Positions 7,110 to 16,375 of a stretch of DNA of 29,253 bases are shown here, piece by piece; positions within the stretch are counted from its first letter, which is position 1; every line of letters starts with the position of its first letter. The position numbers and the translations under genes were made by a program. Under the pieces are notes generated by a model, which had not been told where the DNA came from, searched no databases, and saw only the letters and a program-made list of their open reading frames with translations. The stretch is from DASQDN01 sp035630195 (GTDB taxonomy: Bacteria; Acidobacteriota; Terriglobia; Bryobacterales; Bryobacteraceae). The DNA is taken from positions 1 to 29,253 of the forward strand of contig DASQLD010000324.1 of the NCBI GenBank assembly GCA_035630195.1. Reading direction: 5' to 3'.

Positions 7110-7925
7110 CTATTGCTCGGCGACGAATACCTTGGAGTCGACGCTGAACTTCTTGAAGTCCGAGTAAAGCGCCTCGTAATCCACGGCCGCAGACAGAAAG
7201 AGCAGCGCCTTTGCTTTTGCCTTCACTTGCAGGCGGTCCGGGAACCACACTTCTCCATTCACGAAAGTCTGACGAACGTTGATGGTCGATCCCTTAGCGA
7301 TTCGGACAATGCCACCGAGACCCGTAATTGTATCGATAGTTTCGGCTTCGACGCGAGCCCATTTGTAGCTGTCTTTGTCAATCCACAGATCGCCCTTGAT
7401 TTTGGTGAGGATTTTCGCTTCGCCTTTTGGCCGGAAGCCCGGTTTCGGCTCCGCGTGGATGCGATAGCACGACCTTCCCCCTACGGATTCCTCGCCCACA
7501 AGCTGAAAATTGTACGCGTCCACCACCTGGTTTCGGAACTCGCGCGCCTCGCGCAGTTCCTTCGCTTCCCGTTTGGCTGAACCGGAGGGGTTCTCGTTCT
7601 TTCGCTTTTCAATTTGTTTATCGAGGCGCTTTTGTTCTTTTGCCGCTTCTTTTTCGGGCAGCGGTTGACCGTTTTTCGCCACGAGTTTCCGGAATTGCTC
7701 GCCGGCGATATAGAAAATTTCATGGACGGTCTGTTCGTTCTTCTCAACGTTGCCGGCCTTATCGAGCCGCCTCTCATTGGCCGTCTCTTTGAACATGTAT
7801 TGCCGCCGGAGTTCGAGGTTAGAGTTCTCGCGCTCGGTTGCTCGCCGGACGATCTCGACGGCTGAGGGATCGGCCGCGCTGAGGGATAGAGACACGCATA
7901 CGGCCGTTAGGAGAAACTTATGCAC
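7110..7925 (-). CDS. Secreted LolA-like (outer-membrane lipoprotein-sorting-like) protein
   Basis: The GTG at 7925 begins a convincing signal peptide (VHKFLLTAVCVSLSLSAADP) and gives 271 residues; a GTG at 7982 would add 19 polar residues and is less likely. The mature N-terminal part is highly charged and probably helical. The C-terminal half contains GEAKILTKIKGDLWIDKDSY, a stretch typical of LolA/LolB-type half-barrels and of the acidobacterial outer-membrane lipoprotein-sorting-like proteins, which often accompany MacAB-type genes. Its position just upstream of the adaptor and ATPase genes on the same strand, 144 bases from the adaptor start, suggests shared export or envelope function. 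Lipoprotein sorting itself is not shown. Confidence 0.68.
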   Translation of the reverse strand: MHKFLLTAVCVSLSLSAADPSAVEIVRRATERENSNLELRRQYMFKETANERRLDKAGNVEKNEQTVHEIFYIAGEQFRKLVAKNGQPLPEKEAAKEQKRLDKQIEKRKNENPSGSAKREAKELREAREFRNQVVDAYNFQLVGEESVGGRSCYRIHAEPKPGFRPKGEAKILTKIKGDLWIDKDSYKWARVEAETIDTITGLGGIVRIAKGSTINVRQTFVNGEVWFPDRLQVKAKAKALLFLSAAVDYEALYSDFKKFSVDSKVFVAEQ

Positions 7926-8037
7926 TCTGTCGGGAGACGGATGCCGGCGGTTGGTGGTTAACACGCAGTGTCCCCAATTCACGCATAAACGCGCTCTTCA
8001 GGCTAGGAGCCATCGCCTTGACGATGTGCCTTCGAAC

Positions 8038-10889
8038 ATGAAATCGACAAAAATTCTACTTCTATCGGTATTCGCTATGACGTTGCACGGCCAGCAAACC
8101 GGCACTATCCAGGTGGGCAGGCCTAAGCTTTGGCCATTTGCTGAAGCACGGAGTCTAATCTTCGATTCACGCAAAGCCTTAAGCACTCTCCAGATAAAGA
8201 AAGACAAGGAACTCGATCCAAACGCAATTAATCTTCGTCAACTCGACAGCCTGCGCACAGCGCTTTCGATTAGCGCCGAGTTTGACCAATACGGCTTTTT
8301 GAAAGGCCGATCCGACCTCCGGGATTATGCTGCAAACCGCGAGCTTCAGGTGGACAAGAAGACGCGAGCGGATCAACTGACAGCGGAGATTCGCGTCTTG
8401 AATGCGCGAAAGGCGGCGGCTTCAGCACAGAAGGCGCGAATGGAAGGCAAGAATGAGATTAACGTCAAGCGCCTCGCAGAAATCGACGCGCTTCTATCGG
8501 CGAACTCCGAGACAAACCCGGCTCTAACTGCTGAGGAAAGGCAACGGCTCAGCACGGAAAACATCTCTCGGTGACCTGACGATTGCGCCCTTTCCTGATC
8601 TTTCGAAGTCCATTCCGAGTCTCCCTCAGCAGCCGTCGACGGATCCACCGAAACCCGAAGGTACACCAGATAGCGCCCTTAAACAGGCGGTTGCCGCTCG
8701 GGCGAAGGGTATTGTCGAGAACGATCCTACGCAAACGCTGTTTCAAACTCTTGAAAACCTGACCGATGCCGAATTGCAACTGCTTTCGCGGAAGCTGACG
8801 CTGGGCAAGGGAAGCTCTGATCCGAACTATCGACTGTACTTTATGGAACTCAGCGCCACTGTTCTTCCGGGTGTGATCAGCCGCGGTAGCGCGAGTGCGA
8901 TGGAAGATCAACGCCTGCCAGGACAAGTCGCAAACGAATGATCGAAAATCAGTCCTTCAGGCAACTCCCGTTGGCTCGACGCGAACGCCTTTCGTTTATG
9001 AGCTCACGCCTATTCGCTCCCAAGTTCTCACCTCGGGCGCTTCTCTTCGAGAAGCGAGTACGCAAATCGGCGGAGGAGCAGGGTTCTTCGGGGCACTATT
9101 CAGAATCAATTCGTCCAAGGACCGGACGAGCACGCAGCAGTCTCTGCAACGAGATGTACTTGTTGCAGGCGCTGGCAAAGGGCTCGCCGAGTTTGGGTGG
9201 GATATCATGCCGGTTTCTCAGGACCACTACGTATCCCCCGGTGTATATACGGCATTTGCAATTCTTGCCGTTCCGGAGATTTGTGGCGCGTCGCTGGACA
9301 TGGGCCAGAAGTATAGCTGGGAGACCCTAAAGGCCACAATTCCCGATCCACAGACACGATCCACGGCGGACCCCCCGTCGAAATCCGAAGAATTGAGCCA
9401 AAAGGAATTCAGAGCGTTTGAAAGCTATTCGAGCACCTCGAAGACAGAGCAAACCGTATATAGCCTGGTTGACCTACCTGTGCTGGTCGATGGGGAACAG
9501 AACCGAGCCAATCCGGTTGAGTTTGCATCGTATGTCCCTGCGACGCCCGGAGAATACGCATCCGTCATTTTTAGAAGGACCACTTTTCTCCGATGAGACA
9601 CAAGTCAATGTAAATGGGGTAAAGCTCATTCCGAAGGAACCTAGCTCCTCGGGACCTGCCAAGGGGACGGATTTCGGCGGCGAATTCGAAGTACCGAACA
9701 GCAAGCTGCTGATTTTCCGTTATCAATGTCCGGCCGCAACGGCAAACTATGTCGGTACTCCAGAAATGCTCGTGTACTCTCCGACTTTCCCTACTTTCGA
9801 CATTCGCAATAGTCAGCTTGCGATCCGATTGCTCGACGGTAGAAAAATGAAAACTTCGTTTGCAGAGCTGCAGAGTGAGTTCCGTGCTGGAAGAAGTGGG
9901 GACGTACTATGCCGTCCCCCTTCTCTTGGCCTTGGAGCGACATCAGCAGCCCAGACGATCAAAACCGAGATCGTCAATCGGCGCCTGGACAGCCATTACA
10001 AGCGAGAAGTAGTGGATGCGGTGATCAAGACTCCCGGACTTGCGTATGAAACGCTGCACAATAGCCAGATACTTGTGAATACCTTCTCCGGCGCGCAGTG
10101 TCGTCCGTTGAGCTGCTTCCGCGGTGAATGTGTTGAGATCACGGAAGATGATGTTGCCAAGCCCATAGGAGAACTGCACAAGCCCGGCATCCCCACCGCG
10201 CTCAAATATTTCGTCCTGCCACAGGCGTCCGATACGGTTGCGTACTTCAACTCTTTAGCGCGGATACCTACTCTATTCACCGATTGCGGATTTTCCGTAG
10301 TGCTGAAATCCGCCGCCGGATTGACAATGGGCACCGATACCAAGAATCTCTTCTCGTCACCGCGCGCAGACGTCGCCAGAGTTACTGCCAGCTCCGCCAC
10401 GGATCTACTAATCGAACTTACCGGATCCCATTTAGATCAAGTCCAAGAAGTGAAGGCGAGGGGAAAGACCATTACAGAGCCGATTGTGAATAGCCGTTTT
10501 GAAGATCTTCTACGAGTATCGGCGAGGAGAGACCAAGCCAGACCTGGTGACGTCGTTTACCTGGAAGCCAGAATAGAAACTCCTGACTCGCCTCCGACAG
10601 AGACTGCAGTTTGGTCATTTGTCATGCCGAAAGCCGTCTCCGATGCCCGGCCGAAAGAATCTAAGTCCTCAAGAGGAACATCGCCATCGAAAGTACGGAC
10701 ATTGAGATAGAATCTTCGGACGGCGTTTTGGAGTGGCCCTTCTACGAAACCGGATTACCGTCGGTATCAATAGTTAGGCACTTAGAAACCTTCGAGGAAT
10801 ACCAAGGCGACTTTGTTCCATTTATGATTCTCTTGGCGCAGGCATTGTATAACAGAGAGCAAATGCGCCGGAGTTCATTACACGAATGA
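8038..10889 (+). pseudogene. Large secreted protein of unknown function, split by several frame changes
   Basis: Protein-like sequence runs almost continuously through four frames. Piece A (8038-8574) starts at an ATG with a signal peptide (MKSTKILLLSVFAMTLHGQ) and a charged helical region. Piece B (about 8555-8941) has no start codon near its beginning. Piece C (about 8930-9596) contains ELTPIRSQVLTSG and GKGLAEFGWDIMPVSQ. Piece D (about 9570-10710) is the largest. Piece E (about 10665-10889) ends in a TGA overlapping the next gene's ATG. Each of the first three changes is +1 and is repaired by removing one base from an A or T run: A4 at 8558-8561, A3 at 8932-8934, T5 at 9568-9572. The D-to-E change has the opposite sense. 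The repaired product is about 950 residues, exported, family unrecognised. Either a decayed gene or sequencing indels. Confidence 0.72.
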
Positions 10890-11797
10890 TGTCAGCTATC
10901 CAGGGCCTTTATGCAGCGGCAGTTACGCCACGCAGACTCGGTACGCAAGACATTAATCTCGGCGCTACGTGGGATTTAATCGACTATCTGGTTGCGCACG
11001 GCACACAAGGGATCGTGCTTTTGGGATGCACGGGCGAGTTTCTGCACTTTAGCACCTCCGAACGGATGCGATTGATGGGTGTTGCGGTGAAGCGCAGTCG
11101 CGTTCCGGTAATCTTTAATTGCTCGCATTCGTCATTTGACGGTGTGGTGGAGCTTTCGCAGTCCGCCGACGCGGCAGGAGCAGCCGCAGTCCTTGTGATG
11201 CCGCCTTATTTCTTCAAGTACAGTCAGCAACAAACTCTGGACTTTTACCGTCAATTTGCCGAGACTGCGCAACTGGAATGTCCCCTACTGCTCTACAACA
11301 TTCCGCAATTCACGGGACCGATCGAGTTTGACACCGCGGCGGCATTGTTTCGGGAAGGCGTCGCACAGGGGATCAAGGATTCGAGCGGGAATTTGCCATT
11401 CTTTCAACAGCTTCAGGAGTTGAGGCGCCAGCAGCAATTTGCGTTGATGCTTGGCAACGATACGCTCGTCGTACCGGCTCGGTCGGGGGGGTGCGATGGC
11501 ATTATTTCCGGTGTAGCATGCGCGCTGCCGGAATTATTGATCGCTTTAGATCGGGCGGCAGTCGCTGGCGTGACCGAAGTTGCTACCAGACTCGAGGCCC
11601 GACTACGTCAGTTCATTGAACAGATCGATCGGCTGCCGACACCCGTGGGAGTTAAGGAAGCCACTGCCGCCCGCGGCTTGAAACTGGGACCTCATTCGCT
11701 ATCCTGTGGCGGAACCTTTCAAAAGGATATCGATGCGTTTCGCGAGTGGTTCAAAGATTGGCTGCCGGCCGTACTAAACGAGTGCAAACATGTGTAG
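10886..11797 (+). CDS. DapA/NanA-family class I aldolase (dihydrodipicolinate synthase-like)
   Basis: The 303-residue cytoplasmic protein follows the DHDPS/N-acetylneuraminate lyase barrel: GCTGEF at 48-53 (usual GTTGE/GSTGE), catalytic Tyr137 in LLLYNIP, and Schiff-base Lys164 in GIKDSSG. The family condenses or cleaves pyruvate with an aldehyde. A true lysine-pathway DapA would usually lie with other lysine genes; the neighbours here are an exported hydrolase and an amino-acid decarboxylase, so a catabolic aldolase or hydratase is at least as likely. Its ATG overlaps the TGA ending the last piece of the broken upstream gene, and its stop overlaps the next ATG by eight bases, so it sits in a tight operon. 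Confidence 0.9.
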   Translation: MMSAIQGLYAAAVTPRRLGTQDINLGATWDLIDYLVAHGTQGIVLLGCTGEFLHFSTSERMRLMGVAVKRSRVPVIFNCSHSSFDGVVELSQSADAAGAAAVLVMPPYFFKYSQQQTLDFYRQFAETAQLECPLLLYNIPQFTGPIEFDTAAALFREGVAQGIKDSSGNLPFFQQLQELRRQQQFALMLGNDTLVVPARSGGCDGIISGVACALPELLIALDRAAVAGVTEVATRLEARLRQFIEQIDRLPTPVGVKEATAARGLKLGPHSLSCGGTFQKDIDAFREWFKDWLPAVLNECKHV

Positions 11798-13445
11798 CGC
11801 AAAACTGTGGACCGGCCTTCTGCTGATCGCCTCCGCAGGAAGCGCGCAGTCGCTGGTCCCCGGTCCTCAGGTATTGACGTTCCTGTCAGAAGTCGATGAC
11901 ACCGATCAGCCTTACGGTTTGTATTTGCCGAAGAATTACGATCCCCAGCGCCCATATCCGCTCGTCATAAGCCTGCATGGGGCGTATTCGAACCACCGGC
12001 TCAATCTCCGCCGTGTGTTTGGTAAAGGCAATCGGGCCAGCGAAAGCGATGCGGAAGCGACGCGGTACTGGCCTGCTTTGCGAGATGTCGAATACATTGT
12101 CGCCAGCCCTTTGGCGCGCGGAACCATGGGATACAAGGGCGTGGCGGAAAAGGATGTCTACGACGTTCTGGCCGATGTAAAGAAGCGATTCTCGATCGAT
12201 GAAGATCGGGTTTACCTCACGGGTCTATCGATGGGCGGGGGCGGGTCCTTATGGCTCGGGCTAACACGGCCCGACATCTGGGCAGCGATTGCGCCGGTGT
12301 GTCCAGCGGCGACTGCCGATACGAATGAATTGGCGCGCAATGGTCTTCATATGCCATTCAAGATCTTTCAAGGAGAGAGCGATCCGGTCGTTCCCGCGAC
12401 GGAGACGCGGCGCTGGCATAAGCGCTTGCTCGAAGCGGGTGTGAAGTCCACGTACGTCGAGTATCCCGGCATCCGGCATAATTCCTGGGATGTCGCGTAC
12501 AAAGACGGAGCTATTTTCGATTGGTTCGCGCAGTTCCGGCGTGTTCGATTCCCCGAGCACGTCACGTTCGCGGCACGATCTTATAAGCACGGGAGCGCCT
12601 ACTGGGTACGGTTCGATGGGTTGACTCCCGGCGCGCTTGCTACCATCGATGCGCGCTTCACAGCGAAGAGAAGGCTGACCATCAAAACCGATGGCCTGGA
12701 CGCCTTCACGCTCACTCTGAAGGGTCATCCTATGATCGTCGGGACAGGCTTGTTGCGATTAAGCGTGGACGGCGTCGATCTCCAAACAAGGGCGGCCGAT
12801 TCGGTTTCCATTTCGAAGGGCGCCAAAGGTTGGATGCTGAAACCTGCTGTCGCCTCAGGGAAGGTCAAACGGTTGGGCGCTGAGGGTCCGATAGCAGATG
12901 CGGTCGCCCAGCGACATATTTACGTTTACGGTACCGGCGCAACGTCGGATTCGGATGAAGTGCAGCGTCGACGAGCAATTGCCCAACAAGCTGCCGAGTG
13001 GTCCACATCCAAGCTGAAGCTGCTGCTCACCTTTCGTGTCCTCGCGGATCGCGAAGTGCAATCCGTGGATCTTCAGAATGCCAATCTGATGTTGTTTGGA
13101 ACCAAGGAGACGAACTCATTGATAGGCAAGTACAGCAATGAGCTTCCGATGGAGTTGAACGCCGGGGCGGCGGACTACGGGCTGCTGTATGTCTATCCCG
13201 TGGATGGCCGCTATGTCGTGATTCATTCGGGTCTACCCTGGTGGACGCGCTTCGATCAGACGGACCGCTTCGAATTGCCCTTCTTAAAAACGCCAAAACA
13301 CACGCTGACTACACTTGGAGACTATGTCGTGTTTCGCGGTGGGCTCGACAATGTGCTCGCAGAGGGTCGCTTCGATCGCAACTGGAAGCTACCCGCAGAC
13401 GCGGCGGCGAAGGTTCGCGGTATCGGCGCGATCGAGGTTCGTTAG
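11790..13445 (+). CDS. Secreted alpha/beta-hydrolase (feruloyl-esterase/prolyl-oligopeptidase-like) with extra C-terminal domain
   Basis: The protein has 551 residues and a signal peptide (residues 1-19, ending GSAQ). The N-terminal domain is an alpha/beta hydrolase: oxyanion region SLHGAYSN near 61-68, nucleophile Ser147 in GLSMGG, Asp198 in GESDPVVP and His230 in GIRHNSWD. About 290 further residues follow (from about 260), beta-rich in their first part, with a central segment RHIYVYGTG that I know from esterase-like proteins of Acidobacteria and Planctomycetes but cannot assign. The substrate is probably an ester or peptide outside the cytoplasm. It overlaps the aldolase gene and ends two bases before the decarboxylase ATG. 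Confidence 0.83.
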   Translation: MCSAKLWTGLLLIASAGSAQSLVPGPQVLTFLSEVDDTDQPYGLYLPKNYDPQRPYPLVISLHGAYSNHRLNLRRVFGKGNRASESDAEATRYWPALRDVEYIVASPLARGTMGYKGVAEKDVYDVLADVKKRFSIDEDRVYLTGLSMGGGGSLWLGLTRPDIWAAIAPVCPAATADTNELARNGLHMPFKIFQGESDPVVPATETRRWHKRLLEAGVKSTYVEYPGIRHNSWDVAYKDGAIFDWFAQFRRVRFPEHVTFAARSYKHGSAYWVRFDGLTPGALATIDARFTAKRRLTIKTDGLDAFTLTLKGHPMIVGTGLLRLSVDGVDLQTRAADSVSISKGAKGWMLKPAVASGKVKRLGAEGPIADAVAQRHIYVYGTGATSDSDEVQRRRAIAQQAAEWSTSKLKLLLTFRVLADREVQSVDLQNANLMLFGTKETNSLIGKYSNELPMELNAGAADYGLLYVYPVDGRYVVIHSGLPWWTRFDQTDRFELPFLKTPKHTLTTLGDYVVFRGGLDNVLAEGRFDRNWKLPADAAAKVRGIGAIEVR

Positions 13446-13447
13446 TC

Positions 13448-14839
13448 ATGTCTGACATGCCGGCGGAGCATTTCCGCCGATCGGGACACGAAGTGATCGA
13501 CTGGATCACTGATTACCTAACGGATATCCGTGAGTTGCCCGTGCTGCCGCGTGTGAACCCCGGCGATGTTCGCAGCGCGCTGCCATCTTCAGCGCCGGAG
13601 AAGGGTGAGCCCCTCGACGCCATACTACGGGACTTTCGAGAGATTATCGTTCCGGCGAACACGCATTGGAATCATCCCCGATTTCACGCGTATTTCTCGG
13701 TGTCGGCCTCCGGTCCGGGAATCCTGGCGGAATCGCTCACCGCGGCCCTGAACGTGAACCACATGGTGTGGAAATCGTCGCCGGCTGGATCGGAGTTGGA
13801 GCTGGTGACGATGGATTGGCTCCGGCAGTGGCTTCAATTGCCTGATACTTACTTCGGCGCTATCTTCGACACTGCTTCGATTTCGACAATGCATGCGCTG
13901 ATTGCGGCGCGCGATTTCGTCGACCCCGAGAGCCGGGCCCGGGGATCGCTCGGCAATCTTGTCGTGTATACATCTCAGCACGCGCACTCTTCGGTAGAGA
14001 AAGGCGCCATGGCGATCGGGATCGGGCAGGACAATGTCCGCAAGATCGCCGTCGACGATGCGTTTCGTATGCGCCCTCAAGCGTTGCGAGAAGAAATGGT
14101 TGCCGACCTTGCGGTCGGTAAAAAGCCTTGCTGTGTCGTACCGACAGTGGGCACGACATCGACCACAAGCATCGACCCGGTCGCAGAGGTCGTCAAGATC
14201 GCTAATGAGTACGGCGCTTGGATTCACATCGATGGGGCGTATGGCGCTTGTGCGGCGATCCTTCCGGAGCTACGCTCCATGTTGGATGGAGTCGAGCACG
14301 CCCACTCGCTCGTCGTGAATCCGCATAAGTGGTTCTTTACACCTATCGACTGCAGCGTTCTCTATACAAACCGGCCCGATATTTTGCGACGAGCTCTGAG
14401 CTTGGTCCCGGAGTATTTACGCACGGGCCAGGATGACTCGGTTGTGAACCTGATGGATTATGGCGTACCGTTAGGCCGGCGATTTCGATCTCTCAAGCTG
14501 TGGTTCGTCATGCGGTATTTCGGGTTGGAAGGATTCCAAGGGATTTTGCGGGATCACATTGCTTGGGCGAAGGAGCTCGGCCAGCAGATCGCTGCGCATT
14601 CGAAGATGGAGCTCGCGGCGCCGCACCCGTTGTCGCTGGTTTGCTTTCGTATGGAGGGCCCGGACGAACGAAGCCGGGAGCTAATGGATCGTGTGAATGC
14701 GGGTGGAGTAGCTTTTCTGTCACACACTGTGTTGAATGGGCGATTCGCGATACGTCTTGCTATCGGAAATGTGCGGACTACTCGCGAGGATATTCAACGC
14801 GTGTGGGAATGCATTCAGGCAGAGGCGTGCGAGCTTTAA
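13448..14839 (+). CDS. Group II PLP-dependent decarboxylase (aromatic-L-amino-acid decarboxylase-like)
   Basis: The ATG at 13448, two bases after the previous stop, gives 463 residues, normal for the family. Landmarks are the N-terminal HPRFHAYF (76-83), the cofactor-stacking His178 in SQHAHSSVEK, Asp262 in IHIDGAYGA, which pairs with the pyridine nitrogen, and Lys294 in NPHKWFF, which forms the internal aldimine. The overall sequence is closest to aromatic amino acid decarboxylases (tryptophan, DOPA, phenylalanine) rather than glutamate decarboxylases, but the substrate cannot be fixed by eye and some relatives are aldehyde synthases. It is cytoplasmic and the last gene of the three-gene operon; 116 bases without a gene follow. 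Confidence 0.9.
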   Translation: MSDMPAEHFRRSGHEVIDWITDYLTDIRELPVLPRVNPGDVRSALPSSAPEKGEPLDAILRDFREIIVPANTHWNHPRFHAYFSVSASGPGILAESLTAALNVNHMVWKSSPAGSELELVTMDWLRQWLQLPDTYFGAIFDTASISTMHALIAARDFVDPESRARGSLGNLVVYTSQHAHSSVEKGAMAIGIGQDNVRKIAVDDAFRMRPQALREEMVADLAVGKKPCCVVPTVGTTSTTSIDPVAEVVKIANEYGAWIHIDGAYGACAAILPELRSMLDGVEHAHSLVVNPHKWFFTPIDCSVLYTNRPDILRRALSLVPEYLRTGQDDSVVNLMDYGVPLGRRFRSLKLWFVMRYFGLEGFQGILRDHIAWAKELGQQIAAHSKMELAAPHPLSLVCFRMEGPDERSRELMDRVNAGGVAFLSHTVLNGRFAIRLAIGNVRTTREDIQRVWECIQAEACEL

Positions 14840-14955
14840 GGGCTATCGTCGCGTAGCGTCCGTTGCCTACGGTCCTCGCGCCAGCCTGCGTGTGATCAGC
14901 GGAACTTCTCACGAATCTCGCAGGTTCAGGCTCCTTGCTATCCTGTTGAGGACGA

Positions 14956-15882
14956 ATGACTTCCGGACGATTGGAAACGCGCTTTTGCGGAATAACGCTG
15001 CGCAATCCTGTGATAGCGGCATCCGGTACGTTCGGATACGGCGTCGAGTTCGTCCGCGTAACAAGCCTCACAGCTCTGGGGGCCTTCGTCGTTAAGGGCA
15101 TCTCCCGCACCCCGATGAACGGAAATCCTGCGCCGCGCGTGTGGGAGGCCGAAGCTGGCATGATTAACTCTATAGGCCTTCAAAATATTGGCGTGGAGGC
15201 CTTCATTCGCGACAAAGTACCCGCCTTGGCGCCGATTCCAACTCCCTATTTCGTCAATGTGTTCGGGTATGCGACAGAGGACTACGTAGAAGTTGTTAAG
15301 AGGCTGGAGGATGTCGAAGGCCCGGCGGCATATGAGCTGAACGTTTCCTGTCCAAATACAAAACATGGCGGCATGTTCTTTGGAAGCGATCCGGGGCTGC
15401 TTTCCGAGTTGGTATCGGCCGTTCGCGCTGTGTCACGCCGAACTTTGATCATCAAGCTTTCCCCGAATGTTGCGCGGATCGAGCCGTTGGCCAAGGCAGC
15501 CGAAGACGCCGGTGCAGATGCCCTGTCCCTGGTGAATACAATCGTTTCGTTGGCTGTCGATGCTCGCGCGCGAAGTCCGAGAATCGGCGCCGGGTTCGGG
15601 GGGCTTTCCGGACCGGCTATCAAGCCGATCGCTCTGCGCATGGTCTACGAGGCGGCGCAGGCCGTCCGCATACCGGTCATCGGTCTGGGCGGTGTTGCGA
15701 CTGGGGAAGACGCGGCAGAATTCCTGGTCGCGGGAGCGTCGGCGGTGCAAGTTGGCACGGCCAATTTTTGGGATCCGCGGGCAACAAGCAGGATTGCGCG
15801 CGAGTTGGACACATTTCTGAAAGAGGAGAAGATCGCGAACGTGCACGACATAGTCGGAACACTTCGTTTTCCAGGCAAATGA
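14956..15882 (+). CDS. pyrD: Dihydroorotate dehydrogenase, class 1B catalytic subunit
   Basis: The 308-residue cytoplasmic FMN enzyme oxidises dihydroorotate to orotate in pyrimidine synthesis. Lys47 in VVKGIS, the catalytic base Cys132 in ELNVSCPNTKHGG, Lys167 in LIIKLSPN and the phosphate-site glycines in IGLGGVATGEDA are present. A catalytic Cys rather than Ser marks class 1, and NVSCPN-x-KHGG with this length fits class 1B, which normally works with the iron-sulfur/FAD subunit PyrK and NAD. No pyrK is adjacent. GAGGA lies three bases before the ATG. Its TGA overlaps the ATG of the RidA gene (ATGA), so the two are translationally coupled. Confidence 0.93.
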   Translation: MTSGRLETRFCGITLRNPVIAASGTFGYGVEFVRVTSLTALGAFVVKGISRTPMNGNPAPRVWEAEAGMINSIGLQNIGVEAFIRDKVPALAPIPTPYFVNVFGYATEDYVEVVKRLEDVEGPAAYELNVSCPNTKHGGMFFGSDPGLLSELVSAVRAVSRRTLIIKLSPNVARIEPLAKAAEDAGADALSLVNTIVSLAVDARARSPRIGAGFGGLSGPAIKPIALRMVYEAAQAVRIPVIGLGGVATGEDAAEFLVAGASAVQVGTANFWDPRATSRIARELDTFLKEEKIANVHDIVGTLRFPGK

Positions 15883-16259
15883 GACAGGTCATCACAACGG
15901 ACAAGGCTCCCAAGGCGCTGGCGTTTTATTCCCAGGCGATTGTTCATAGCGGAGTCGCTTATGTAGCCGGACAGATTCCTTCGGACCCTGCAACGGGTCA
16001 GGTGGTTGAAGGAGACATCAAGGTCCAAGCCACACGCGTGCTCGAGAACGTGAAGGCGATTTTGGAAGCTGCCGGAAGCGGCTTGACCAAGACGCTCCGC
16101 GTGAGCGTCTACTTGAGCGATATGAATGAATTCGCCCAGATGAATGAGGTTTACGGCACGTATTTCCCGGTCGATCCTCCGGCCAGAACCACTGTACAGG
16201 TAGCAAGATTGCCGCGCGATGTGAAGATCGAGATCGATTGTATTGCCGCGGTCGAATGA
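15879..16259 (+). CDS. ridA: RidA (YjgF/YER057c/UK114) enamine/imine deaminase
   Basis: The protein has 126 residues, the usual length for the family. Conserved features are AYVAGQIP near 27-34, Arg103 in PPARTTVQV, which binds the carboxylate in active RidA proteins, and the ending IEIDCIAAVE, matching the VEIEAIA-type terminus with its conserved Glu. RidA trimers hydrolyse reactive 2-aminoacrylate and related enamines or imines formed by PLP enzymes. Its start overlaps the pyrD stop. The nearby PLP decarboxylase could be one source of such intermediates, but housekeeping damage control is as likely. Confidence 0.93.
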   Translation: MRQVITTDKAPKALAFYSQAIVHSGVAYVAGQIPSDPATGQVVEGDIKVQATRVLENVKAILEAAGSGLTKTLRVSVYLSDMNEFAQMNEVYGTYFPVDPPARTTVQVARLPRDVKIEIDCIAAVE

Positions 16260-16375
16260 ACCGGCCTTTAACTTGTGCGCCGTAGTTGATCCGGAGACCC
16301 GCAGCGGTGCCACGCTTTCGGACACCTGTCTTATGGGCCCGACACGATTTAGCCGACTGTTTGAGTGGTGAGTCC
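16260..16375. other. Convergent intergenic gap, nothing clear
   Basis: These 116 bases separate the ends of ridA and the convergent regulator gene. I see no strong hairpin with a T-run and no small ORF with a ribosome site. Confidence 0.5.

Noticed and set aside
7750..8037. Upstream extension of the first piece of the broken gene
   Set aside because: It overlaps the divergent LolA-like gene; the ATG at 8038 directly begins a signal peptide.
8038..10889. Programmed ribosomal frameshifting as explanation of the broken gene
   Set aside because: Several shifts would be needed in one message and no classical slippery heptamer with a downstream stem is evident; indels are simpler.
13241..13447. 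Upstream extension of the decarboxylase frame
   Set aside because: It lies inside the preceding hydrolase gene, is rich in Arg and Cys, and the ATG at 13448 matches the family's N-terminus.
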